From: CAZNDN01 sp964571815
Lineage (GTDB): Bacteria > Fibrobacterota > Chitinivibrionia > Chitinivibrionales > WJKA01
Length of the DNA stretch: 19,670 bases
Direction of reading: 5' to 3'
Assembly: GCA_964571815.1 (NCBI GenBank)
Contig: CAZNDN010000074.1
Coordinates: 1-19,670, forward strand
In this document: piece by piece, positions 10,201 through 17,295 of the stretch
Position numbering within the stretch: position 1 is the first letter of the stretch
Layout of the letters: every line of letters starts with the position of its first letter
Translations under genes and position numbers: made by a program
The notes under the pieces: model-generated
Told to the model about the DNA's origin: nothing
The model's database searches: none
The model's input: the letters and a program-made list of their open reading frames with translations, nothing else

Positions 10201-10330
10201 AGTACGAGTGGAGCGGGTTCGTCGCTCCGATGCCTGGCTGAAGCTCTGCTACGAATCCCAGAAGCCTTCCGGCAGCTTCCTTCAATTTCTTTCCGTAAAG
10301 GCTCACGAAAGCTCGATCTCGCAGAAATAG
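7230..10330 (+). CDS. Large multidomain surface lipoprotein 2, paralogue of the preceding gene, interrupted by N gap
   Basis: The start ATG (7230) overlaps the previous stop as ATGA and is preceded by GGAG (7221-7224) with a 5-nt spacer. The signal peptide ends in CLCACLLNC; C32 is the expected lipidation site, followed by GVDYNPYAD. The order of modules matches the upstream gene: an N-terminal domain sharing LSVVVALREKVDSF exactly, Ig-like repeats (PPTIGWV, VSAEDRYGN; PPVIAEV, LRAVDNAGN), a cadherin-like domain (LRWTPTVNQLGSHQ), DUF2341 (from about residue 733) and a LamG-like domain (from about 877). The N run at 10010-10109 cuts the LamG domain. After it the true reading frame changes: the conserved tail (LDEVRV, WLKLCYESQKP) is read in the frame ending with TAG at 10328-10330, not in the frame that would stop at 10241. 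Gene duplication is old, since shared peptides use different synonymous codons. Confidence 0.87.
10010..10109. other. Assembly gap (100 N) inside lipoprotein 2
   Basis: Exactly 100 N within the LamG-like domain. The upstream frame has codons starting at positions divisible by 3, while the conserved downstream tail starts codons at positions leaving remainder 2. For one continuous gene the true gap must therefore be 2 modulo 3 in length, which 100 is not. Alignment by eye with lipoprotein 1 suggests about 75-80 residues are missing. Confidence 0.95.
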
Positions 10331-10375
10331 CGCTTGTAGTAATGCCGGATTTGGTGTTGGGCTCTCTGAAAGGGC

Positions 10376-13048
10376 CTACTCTCGAAGCTTTGCGCTCAAC
10401 TCCGAAAGAAGGCTCAGCGCCTCCAGCGGGGTGAGATTGTTGGGCTCGATCTGCCTGAGTTCCGCGGCAACGTCCCGGGCGCGGAGATCCTCCCGCGATG
10501 CGCCGGGAGCCGAGGAAAAAAGATCGGTCTGTATATCCGGTGCGCTTCGAGTGTCTTCCTTGTGACGCGCCAGGACCGGTGTCCGGTCCGGTGTTAACTC
10601 CATGCTCTCCAGGTTGGCGAGAATCTCCTTGGCCCGGAGGATAACCGGCCTGGGTACACCGGCAAGCCTGGCAACCTGGATACCGTACGAGTGGTCGCAG
10701 CTCCCCTCATCGATCTTCCGCAGGAAAATGATCTTGTCGTTCCACTCCTTCACTTTCACGTGCACGTTCCTGATTCGAGGAAACAACAGGGCCAGTTCGG
10801 TCAACTCGTGGTAGTGGGTCGCGAAGAGCGTCCGCGGCCGTCTGTTCGGGGTCTCATGCAAATACTCCGCTACGGCCCAGGCAATGCTGATACCGTCGAA
10901 CGTCGATGTCCCCCGCCCGACTTCGTCCAGCAACACCAGGCTGCGGTCGCCGGCGTTGTTGAGAATGTTGGCAACTTCAATCATCTCCACCAGAAAGGTG
11001 CTCTGACCACGGGCAAGGCGATCGGAGGCGCCTACGCGCGTGAAGAACTTGTCAACAACACCTATCTCCGCGGCGGTAGCCGGCACGAACGACCCGATCT
11101 GGGCCATAATTGCAATCAGGGCATTCTGTCGAAGGTAGGTTGATTTACCGGCCATATTGGGACCGGTAATAAGCAGGATTTGGGACTCCGAACGATCAAG
11201 AACGACATCGTTGGGCACAAACTCCTCCTCAATTCCCATATTCTCAATCACGGGGTGTCTGCCGTCCCTGACGACCATCCGTGTGTCCTCGTGTAGAGCC
11301 GGCCTGCAGAATCGGCCGTCGGCGGCAACCCTGGCCAGACACACGAGAACATCAAGCTCCGCGACAGCCGCGCCGGCACGCTGCACGCGAACGCACTGAA
11401 GAGCGATCTCGGCGCGCAGTTGTACGAAAAGATCATATTCCAGACTCGCTTGTCGCTCTTCGGCCCCCAGCAGCTTCTCCTCCATCTCTTTCAGTTCCGG
11501 TGTAATGTAGCGCTCGCCGTTGACCAGCGTCTGCTTGCGCAGGTACTCGGACGGTACCGAAGACAGATTGGATTTGGAAACCTCGAGATAGTAGCCGAAA
11601 ACCTTGTTGTAGCCCACCTTCAGTGATGCTATCCCCGTGCGGGATCGTTCCTTTTCCTGAAGGCCGGCAATCCACTTCTTTCCATTCGTTGCCGCCTCAC
11701 GTATCGTATCCAGCTCGGGGGAAACACCCGGGTTGATAAGCCCGCCTTCACGTATCGAAAGCGGCGGGTTTTCGGCAAGAACACTCCCGATACGTCGCTC
11801 GCATTCTTCGAATCCCTCCAGGTGCAGGACCAGCTCTTTGATCCGCTCCTCGGTGGATGAAGACAGCGCTTTGGTCAGCCGGGGAAAAACTCGAAGGGAA
11901 TTTCTCAAAGCAATGAGATCCCTTGCATTCGCTCGCTCACACATCACACGGCCCATCAGGCGCTCCAGATCGGCAATGCCCTTCAGCAGCAACTCCGTCT
12001 CCCCCCTGGCAAAAACGTCTCTCTTCAGCCACTGCACGCAGTCAAGCCTGCGGTTTATTCGTTCGATATTCTTCAGCGGGTGCGTAATCCATCGTTTCAT
12101 GAGACGGGCGCCCAGTGCCGTTGACGTCTTGTCAAGCACCGAAAGCAGGGTCCCCCGGGTATCTTCACCGTGAAGCGGCTTGAGAAGTTCCAGATTTCGG
12201 ATGGTAGCCGGGTCAACCTCCGCATACTCCGACATGCTTCGTGGAACTATCGCGGAGATGTGCCTGAGGTCACTCCGTTTCTGCTCCTTGAGGTAGGAGA
12301 GCAGCCCACCCGCGGCTTGTACTCCCTCCCGATAGGACTCCAGTCCCATTCCTTCCAGCGAAACCACATCGAAATGCGAACAAAGGACCTGCTCGGCATG
12401 ATGCCGGTCGAATTTCCACGGATCATACTTCGAAACAAGAACATGTTCGCCGATCCGACCGGCCAGCTCAGCCGCCTCACTTCCCTCGGTATCGGCCACG
12501 ACCGCCTCGCTGGGATCCACCCGCACCAGTTCTTCCTGGATTTCCCGACAATCCGCCTCATCCACCGTGAAGTCACCCGTGGACAAATCACAAATCGCTA
12601 CCCCCGCACGATTGCCGTTTTGCGCAATCCCGACTATAAAATTGTTACTTCGTTCGTCGATGAAGTTGTTCTCTGTGGCCGTTCCCGCGGTTATCACCTC
12701 GACCACATCCCGCTTGACGACTCCTTTTGCCTTTTTTGGATCTTCCGTCTGCTCACATATCGCTATCTTGTGGCCGGCCTTGACCAGCCGGTTTGCATAG
12801 CGATCGAGCGCATGGTAGGGGAACCCGGCCAGCGGCGTGCTCTCGTCTCCACCGTGGTTCCTGCTGGTGAGTGTAAGGCCCAGAACCTGTGCCGCGATGC
12901 GCGCATCTTCGTTGAACATCTCATAGAAATCACCCATGCGGTAGAGCAGGAGCGTCGACGGGTTGTTGCGCTTGATTGTCAGGTACTGACGCATCATTGG
13001 CGTCAGCTTCTCCGGCCGTGTCTGTTTGTGCCCCGTTTCCGTACTCAT
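10376..13048 (-). CDS. mutS: DNA mismatch repair protein MutS
   Basis: Recognises mismatches and small loops and recruits MutL, acting on DNA with ATP. I choose the ATG at 13048 (890 residues) over an in-frame GTG six codons upstream, because family N-termini begin close to this point and a GGGA lies 7 nt before it. Domains in order: mismatch-recognition domain I with GDFYEMF (Phe41 and Glu43 are the intercalating pair), connector, core and clamp domains, then the ATPase with Walker A GPNMAGKST (about 628-636), Walker B LVLLDEVGRGTSTFDG (about 702-717) and a conserved FATHYHELTEL. Near the C-terminus QTDLF (840-844) matches the beta-clamp-binding pattern QxxLF, and the tail ends in the helical dimerisation segment (LTPLEALSLLSEL). 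Full length for the family. Last gene of a glmS-scpA-scpB-mutS run, 105 nt after scpB; 45 nt separate its stop from the converging lipoprotein gene. Confidence 0.98.
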   Translation of the reverse strand: MSTETGHKQTRPEKLTPMMRQYLTIKRNNPSTLLLYRMGDFYEMFNEDARIAAQVLGLTLTSRNHGGDESTPLAGFPYHALDRYANRLVKAGHKIAICEQTEDPKKAKGVVKRDVVEVITAGTATENNFIDERSNNFIVGIAQNGNRAGVAICDLSTGDFTVDEADCREIQEELVRVDPSEAVVADTEGSEAAELAGRIGEHVLVSKYDPWKFDRHHAEQVLCSHFDVVSLEGMGLESYREGVQAAGGLLSYLKEQKRSDLRHISAIVPRSMSEYAEVDPATIRNLELLKPLHGEDTRGTLLSVLDKTSTALGARLMKRWITHPLKNIERINRRLDCVQWLKRDVFARGETELLLKGIADLERLMGRVMCERANARDLIALRNSLRVFPRLTKALSSSTEERIKELVLHLEGFEECERRIGSVLAENPPLSIREGGLINPGVSPELDTIREAATNGKKWIAGLQEKERSRTGIASLKVGYNKVFGYYLEVSKSNLSSVPSEYLRKQTLVNGERYITPELKEMEEKLLGAEERQASLEYDLFVQLRAEIALQCVRVQRAGAAVAELDVLVCLARVAADGRFCRPALHEDTRMVVRDGRHPVIENMGIEEEFVPNDVVLDRSESQILLITGPNMAGKSTYLRQNALIAIMAQIGSFVPATAAEIGVVDKFFTRVGASDRLARGQSTFLVEMIEVANILNNAGDRSLVLLDEVGRGTSTFDGISIAWAVAEYLHETPNRRPRTLFATHYHELTELALLFPRIRNVHVKVKEWNDKIIFLRKIDEGSCDHSYGIQVARLAGVPRPVILRAKEILANLESMELTPDRTPVLARHKEDTRSAPDIQTDLFSSAPGASREDLRARDVAAELRQIEPNNLTPLEALSLLSELSAKLRE

Positions 13049-13153
13049 AACGCGTTCCCACTCCACTGCTCACATCCATCCATAATGTCGCATCCGGCAC
13101 ACACCCCGGCGGTGTTGCTTCCCCTCAACCGTTGCCTGTCCGGCGGGACAATC

Positions 13154-14305
13154 TCAACCGGCCGGCCCTTCGCCTCCACGGTGAGCTTCGCTTTCCCCGG
13201 GATCATGCTGCTCGCCGGACGTATCGGGCGAGGCATATTCGGACGGGTTCGCGTCTCGATCCATTACGGCCGCGTCTTGACCGGGCTCCGGGTTTTCCGG
13301 GGGATCCTTCACTGGTTCCGGATCCACGCCGGCGGCGGGTTCACGATTCTCCCCGGACGCGCTTTGATCATGGTTGTCGTTCCCGGAGGGGCCCGGCCGA
13401 ACCTCGGCTTCCACATCCGGCTGCACACCTTTCTCTTCAGAGCCCGTCGGAGACTGCCCCGCATCACCGGATTCTTCACCGACGATGTCCGTATCCGTAC
13501 TTCCATCGTCCGCATGCTCATCATGCCGCTCTTCCGCCTGCTGCTCCACGGGAGAACCTTGATTCGCGGCATCGTTTTCCGTCTCGGCCGATGCCTCCGG
13601 TTGCGTATCCGAATCGTCTGCCGCCCCTTCCTCTTCAGACCCCTTTTCTTCCATCGAGCCCAGGAGCTGCTCCCGTTCCGATACCTCGTCTTCTATTTCT
13701 CCCATCCGCTCTTTGGCCATTTCCTCGAATTCCTCTATTCGCGGCATATCCGACAGGCGCTTCAATCCGAAGTAGGAGAGGAATTCCCTGGTAGTTGCAT
13801 ACAACAGAGGCCGGCCCGGCTTCTCGCTTCGACCCGCAATCGTGACGAGTCTTCTTTCAAGAAGCGTTTTCAGTGCTCCGTCGGAAATTACGCCGCGAAC
13901 GGCTTCAATTTCCGCCTTGGTCATGGGCTGCTTGTACGCCACTATTGCCAGACACTCCAGGGCCTGTGCCGAAAGACGTTTGTGTGTTCGACCCTTGAAA
14001 AGCTGCTTCACCCATGGCCCGAAATAGGGGACCGACCGAAAAACGTACCCGCCGGCGACTTCCGCGATCTCGAACGGATGACGCTGTTGCTGCAGCCTCT
14101 TGTTCACTTCATCGATCATCTTCCTGATGTGCCGCGCATCCGGCTGCCCGGGAATAATCGCCTTGAGGCGTGCCGCAGGAAGCACTTCATCCGACGCAAA
14201 AAGCAATGCCTCAAGAATCTGCCGGGGTTCCGGCGGCAGTTGCTTGACAGGCAGGTCCGCTTCTCCGTTATCGGGGTCGTTGATATTGTTGACATCAGCC
14301 GTCAT
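13154..14305 (-). CDS. scpB: Segregation and condensation protein B with a long acidic tail
   Basis: ScpB is the winged-helix kleisin partner that binds ScpA in the SMC-ScpAB condensin and helps organise and separate the chromosome. The ATG at 14305 is preceded by GAGG with a 7-nt spacer; an ATG two codons upstream is less well placed. Residues about 25-195 are a typical ScpB: ILEALLFASDEVLP, FRSVPYFGPWVKQLFKG, LSAQALECLAIVAYKQPM, RGVISDGALKTLLERRLV and PGRPLLYATTREFLSYFGL. From about residue 200 to 383 the protein continues as a low-complexity tail rich in Glu, Asp, Pro, Gly and Ser, with no hydrophobic core, roughly doubling the usual length of the family. The tail is in frame with the domain and shows no stop or frameshift. 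The gene lies 99 nt after scpA. Confidence 0.95.
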   Translation of the reverse strand: MTADVNNINDPDNGEADLPVKQLPPEPRQILEALLFASDEVLPAARLKAIIPGQPDARHIRKMIDEVNKRLQQQRHPFEIAEVAGGYVFRSVPYFGPWVKQLFKGRTHKRLSAQALECLAIVAYKQPMTKAEIEAVRGVISDGALKTLLERRLVTIAGRSEKPGRPLLYATTREFLSYFGLKRLSDMPRIEEFEEMAKERMGEIEDEVSEREQLLGSMEEKGSEEEGAADDSDTQPEASAETENDAANQGSPVEQQAEERHDEHADDGSTDTDIVGEESGDAGQSPTGSEEKGVQPDVEAEVRPGPSGNDNHDQSASGENREPAAGVDPEPVKDPPENPEPGQDAAVMDRDANPSEYASPDTSGEQHDPGESEAHRGGEGPAG

Positions 14306-14404
14306 GAGCATGCCTCGCAGCAGTATCGAATTGCCTGCATTTGCTCTTTCCCGGAGCACCTGCCCCGGCCCTCGTTGCGATCCCCTCCAGTACCAGGATA
14401 CCCC

Positions 14405-15175
14405 TTATCCCTGCAGGTGCTCCTTCCGGGAGCGCATCACGTATATCGTACCGAATCGCTCTTCCTGCCTGAAATGCACTTCCTGGAGCCGCACCAGTTC
14501 GAGCACAGCCATGAATGTCACAACCAGGGTGATCCGCCGCAGGTCGTCGGCAAAGAGATCCGCGAAACGCACTTCACCACAATCATCAAGTTTCATGATC
14601 ACGTGCTCGATACGGTCCTCCAACTTAACCGTTTCCACATCGACCACGTGTGGTCGCGACGACACCTTTGATGCTTCCTCCAGCACGCGCTTGAACGCCG
14701 TAAGAAGATCAAAAACCGTCAGGTTGCCGCTGGAACTCACAGGTTCAACCACAGAGGACTCTTCCTCTTCGAACTCCGGCTCAACACTCATGCCGCGCGG
14801 GAATGATCCGAACTGCCGCCCTTCGAAACTCCGAAGCGATCGAGCCGCTTCCTTGAATTTTCGGTACTCCAGTAGCTGCTCGATAAGTTGTTGTCTGCTT
14901 ACAATCTCGGACTCCTCGCCGGTCGATTCTTCGGGGCGTTCGCCGGGAAGCAACTCACGAGCTTTCAGACGAATCAATGTCGCGGCCATATGCAAATACT
15001 CAGCCGCAATGTTGATGTTCAGCTCTCGCATAAGCTGAAGGTATTCAAGGTACTGGGCCGTAACCTCGGCAACGCATATTTCGGCAATCTCCACTTCCGC
15101 CTTGTTGACCAGGTAGAGAAGCAAATCAAGGGGACCTTCGAACAGGTCCAGTTTAACTTCGTATTCCTGCGACAT
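14405..15175 (-). CDS. scpA: Segregation and condensation protein A (kleisin)
   Basis: Kleisin subunit that bridges the SMC dimer heads and binds ScpB in bacterial condensin. 256 residues, normal length. The N-terminal SMC-binding region carries the family hallmark LDLFEGPLDLLLYLV (about 9-23) followed by AEYLHMAATLIRLKARELLP. The middle is charged and variable, including an acidic stretch (EPEFEEEESSVVEP). The C-terminal winged helix includes VTFMAVLELVRLQEV and RFGTIYV. It starts only 20 nt after the glmS stop; the ribosome site is weak (GGGG about 12 nt upstream), so translation may depend partly on ribosomes arriving from glmS. It is followed by its partner scpB. Confidence 0.97.
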   Translation of the reverse strand: MSQEYEVKLDLFEGPLDLLLYLVNKAEVEIAEICVAEVTAQYLEYLQLMRELNINIAAEYLHMAATLIRLKARELLPGERPEESTGEESEIVSRQQLIEQLLEYRKFKEAARSLRSFEGRQFGSFPRGMSVEPEFEEEESSVVEPVSSSGNLTVFDLLTAFKRVLEEASKVSSRPHVVDVETVKLEDRIEHVIMKLDDCGEVRFADLFADDLRRITLVVTFMAVLELVRLQEVHFRQEERFGTIYVMRSRKEHLQG

Positions 15176-15195
15176 TGGTTGTGTCGGCCCCGGCG

Positions 15196-17025
15196 CTATT
15201 CTACCGTCACGCTCTTGGCGAGATTTCGCGGCTGATCGATTTCACACCCGCGTATGGCCGCAACATGATATGCCAGCAACTGTAGAGGAATAACCGCCAG
15301 GAGAGGACTTACAATCGGAATGCTCTTTGGAATGTAGATGACATGATGAGCAAGTGTCTGAATCTGCTTATCCCGTTCCGTTGCAATCGCGATGATCTTA
15401 CCCCCTCTGGCACGGATTTCCTCCATATTCGCCAGTATCTTATCGTATACACTGTCCTTGAGCGCCAGGACTACCGAAGGCATATCCTTGTCAATGAGCG
15501 CTATCGGCCCGTGCTTCATCTCCGCCGCCGGATATCCTTCTGAGTGAATATACGATATCTCCTTCAACTTCAGCGCACCCTCCAGTGCAACCGGAAAATT
15601 ATAGGACCTTCCAAGATAGAGAAAATTGTTGTGGTGAGCGTAGATTTCCGCAATCCGGCGAATCTCGTCGTTCTGTTTAAGAATTTTTCTTATCTGTCTT
15701 GGTAAACCCACCAGGGCGCGGGCAATTGCGGTTCCTTCGGCCTGGGATATTCTTCGCATCCTTCCCAGAAGCAATGTCAGCAACGTAAGAACCGTGAGTT
15801 GAGAAGTGAAAGCCTTCGTCGATGCCACGCCGATCTCGGGACCGGCGTGGAGATACACCCCGCCGTGGGTCTCTCTGGCAATGGAAGAACCCACGGCATT
15901 GCAGATTCCAAGGACGGTCGCTCCCTTGCGCGCCGCCTCGCGAAGGCCGGCCAGCGTATCCGCCGTTTCCCCCGATTGACTTATGACGAAAACGAGCGTC
16001 TGAGCATCGATGATTGGATTGCGATAACGAAACTCCGACGCGTACTCAACCTCAACGGAAATCCCGGCCATCTCCTCGAGCATGTATTCCCCAACCATCG
16101 CCGCGTGCCAGCTCGTTCCGCACGCCACGAAAATGATCCGGTTGATCTGACGCAACTCCTGAAGAACCAGGTTCAGACCGTCAAGCCGCGCAGTTCCATC
16201 CTCAACCAGCACACGTCCGCGCATCGCATTATGTATCGTCTCGGGCTGTTCGAAAATCTCCTTAAGCATGAAATGAGCAAAGTTCCCCTTCGCAAGCGCC
16301 TGTGCATCGTACTCCAACTCCTGGATTTCATACGCAAGCTTCCGGTTATCGAAGGTCGTTGTTGTGTGATTATCGGGCGTAAGTTGCACCAAACTGTTGT
16401 CTTTGAGATAAATCACCCTCTTTGTTCGAGATACGACAGCCGACGCATCCGAGCCCAACACATACTCTCCTTCACCGATTCCAACGACAAGCGGAGATCC
16501 ACGCCGAGCACCCACCAGCATTTCCGGGTTATCCGCCGCAACCACCGCAATCCCGAACGTCCCCTCAACCTCAGCAAGTGCTTTGCGCACCGCTCCGGCA
16601 AGGTCTCCGTTTGTGTAATATTTACCCACCAGTTGAGCAAGCACTTCGGTATCCGTGTCTGAGCGAAACGTCACCCCGTCCCTGCGAAGTTTCTCTCTCA
16701 GCGTACCGTAGTTTTCAATTATGCCGTTGTGCACGAGAGCTATTCGATTCGCGGAATCCGTGTGTGGATGAGCGTTCTTGCGTGACGGTTCACCGTGAGT
16801 GGCCCAGCGGGTATGAGCGATACCAAGAGTGCCTCCACAAGGCCTGCCCTCCGTCACCTTCCGCAGATTTTCAATTTTCCCACGGTCCTTGTACAGTCGC
16901 AATTCGTTGCCGTCGACCAATGCAACGCCCGCGCTGTCGTACCCGCGATATTCAAGGCAGGAAAGCCCTTCGATCAGTATCGGGTATGCCTCCGAACAGC
17001 CAATATAGCCTACTATTCCGCACAT
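15196..17025 (-). CDS. glmS: Glutamine-fructose-6-phosphate aminotransferase (isomerising)
   Basis: Makes glucosamine-6-phosphate from fructose-6-phosphate and glutamine, the entry step to UDP-GlcNAc for peptidoglycan and lipopolysaccharide. 609 residues, the same length as the Escherichia coli enzyme. The N-terminal glutaminase begins MCGIVGYIG, with Cys2 the nucleophile once Met is removed, and has HTRWATHGEPS and HNGIIENYGTL. Two sugar isomerase domains follow, with ACGTSWHA (about 302), SQSGETADTLAGL, GVASTKAFTSQL, SEGYPAAEMKHGP and the C-terminal PRNLAKSVTVE carrying the catalytic Lys. The start has an excellent GAGGAG with a 6-nt spacer. It heads the run glmS-scpA-scpB-mutS. The leader shows no match to the glmS ribozyme core that I can recognise. 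Confidence 0.99.
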   Translation of the reverse strand: MCGIVGYIGCSEAYPILIEGLSCLEYRGYDSAGVALVDGNELRLYKDRGKIENLRKVTEGRPCGGTLGIAHTRWATHGEPSRKNAHPHTDSANRIALVHNGIIENYGTLREKLRRDGVTFRSDTDTEVLAQLVGKYYTNGDLAGAVRKALAEVEGTFGIAVVAADNPEMLVGARRGSPLVVGIGEGEYVLGSDASAVVSRTKRVIYLKDNSLVQLTPDNHTTTTFDNRKLAYEIQELEYDAQALAKGNFAHFMLKEIFEQPETIHNAMRGRVLVEDGTARLDGLNLVLQELRQINRIIFVACGTSWHAAMVGEYMLEEMAGISVEVEYASEFRYRNPIIDAQTLVFVISQSGETADTLAGLREAARKGATVLGICNAVGSSIARETHGGVYLHAGPEIGVASTKAFTSQLTVLTLLTLLLGRMRRISQAEGTAIARALVGLPRQIRKILKQNDEIRRIAEIYAHHNNFLYLGRSYNFPVALEGALKLKEISYIHSEGYPAAEMKHGPIALIDKDMPSVVLALKDSVYDKILANMEEIRARGGKIIAIATERDKQIQTLAHHVIYIPKSIPIVSPLLAVIPLQLLAYHVAAIRGCEIDQPRNLAKSVTVE

Positions 17026-17070
17026 GAAAGCTCCTCGATAGAGAAAAATGCCGGCACCGCGGGTCCAGAA

Positions 17071-17142
17071 TTCCCGTCAAATGCATCCAGTCACCCGGTC
17101 TATTCGCCCAGTCCAGGTACTTCCCAACGTCATGCAATCCAG
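17071..17142 (-). repeat. Imperfect direct repeat in the glmS leader
   Basis: Two copies of a 20-22 nt element lie 50 nt apart in the same orientation: 17071-17090 and 17121-17142. They share TTCCC, GTC, ATGCA and TCCAG in this order and differ by small insertions of one or two bases. The copies sit between the glmS start and the AT-rich patch near 17160, where a leader regulatory element or protein sites could be placed. Chance similarity is possible. Confidence 0.3.
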
Positions 17143-17144
17143 AT

Positions 17145-17190
17145 TTTCCGGCTTAGTAATATAATTTTATTATGAGTGAACCAAGGCTTG
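17145..17190. promoter_or_regulatory. AT-rich divergent promoter candidate between glmS and the PEGA gene
   Basis: This is the most AT-rich patch of the intergenic region. The plus strand has a perfect TATAAT at 17160-17165, without a recognisable -35 box at 16-18 nt. The minus strand has TTGGTT (complement of 17179-17184) followed after 15 nt by TATATT. Either could be a sigma-70-type -10 for the divergent genes; the boxes are weak, so this is a candidate only. The rest of 17026-17295 has no further recognisable feature besides the repeat listed separately. Confidence 0.3.
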
Positions 17191-17295
17191 CATTCCGACC
17201 AGAGAGCTAATCGGAATTCTCGCCGTTGGCGCGTGCGCTTTCGCCGCTCCCAGCCAAAACTCTCACGACACAGAAGATGTCTTGCAGAGGAATAT

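Noticed and set aside
10331..10375. Bidirectional terminator between the converging lipoprotein 2 and mutS genes
   Set aside because: GGGCTCT and AGGGCC near 10360-10376 pair only imperfectly and lack a T run on either strand.
12170..14671. A plus-strand open frame of more than 800 codons antisense to mutS, scpB and scpA
   Set aside because: It lies entirely opposite three well-conserved genes, its translation has no recognisable domain, and long antisense frames are expected from codon bias in GC-rich genes.
17026..17175. glmS ribozyme in the glmS leader
   Set aside because: I found no recognisable core sequence or the expected pairing near the start codon.
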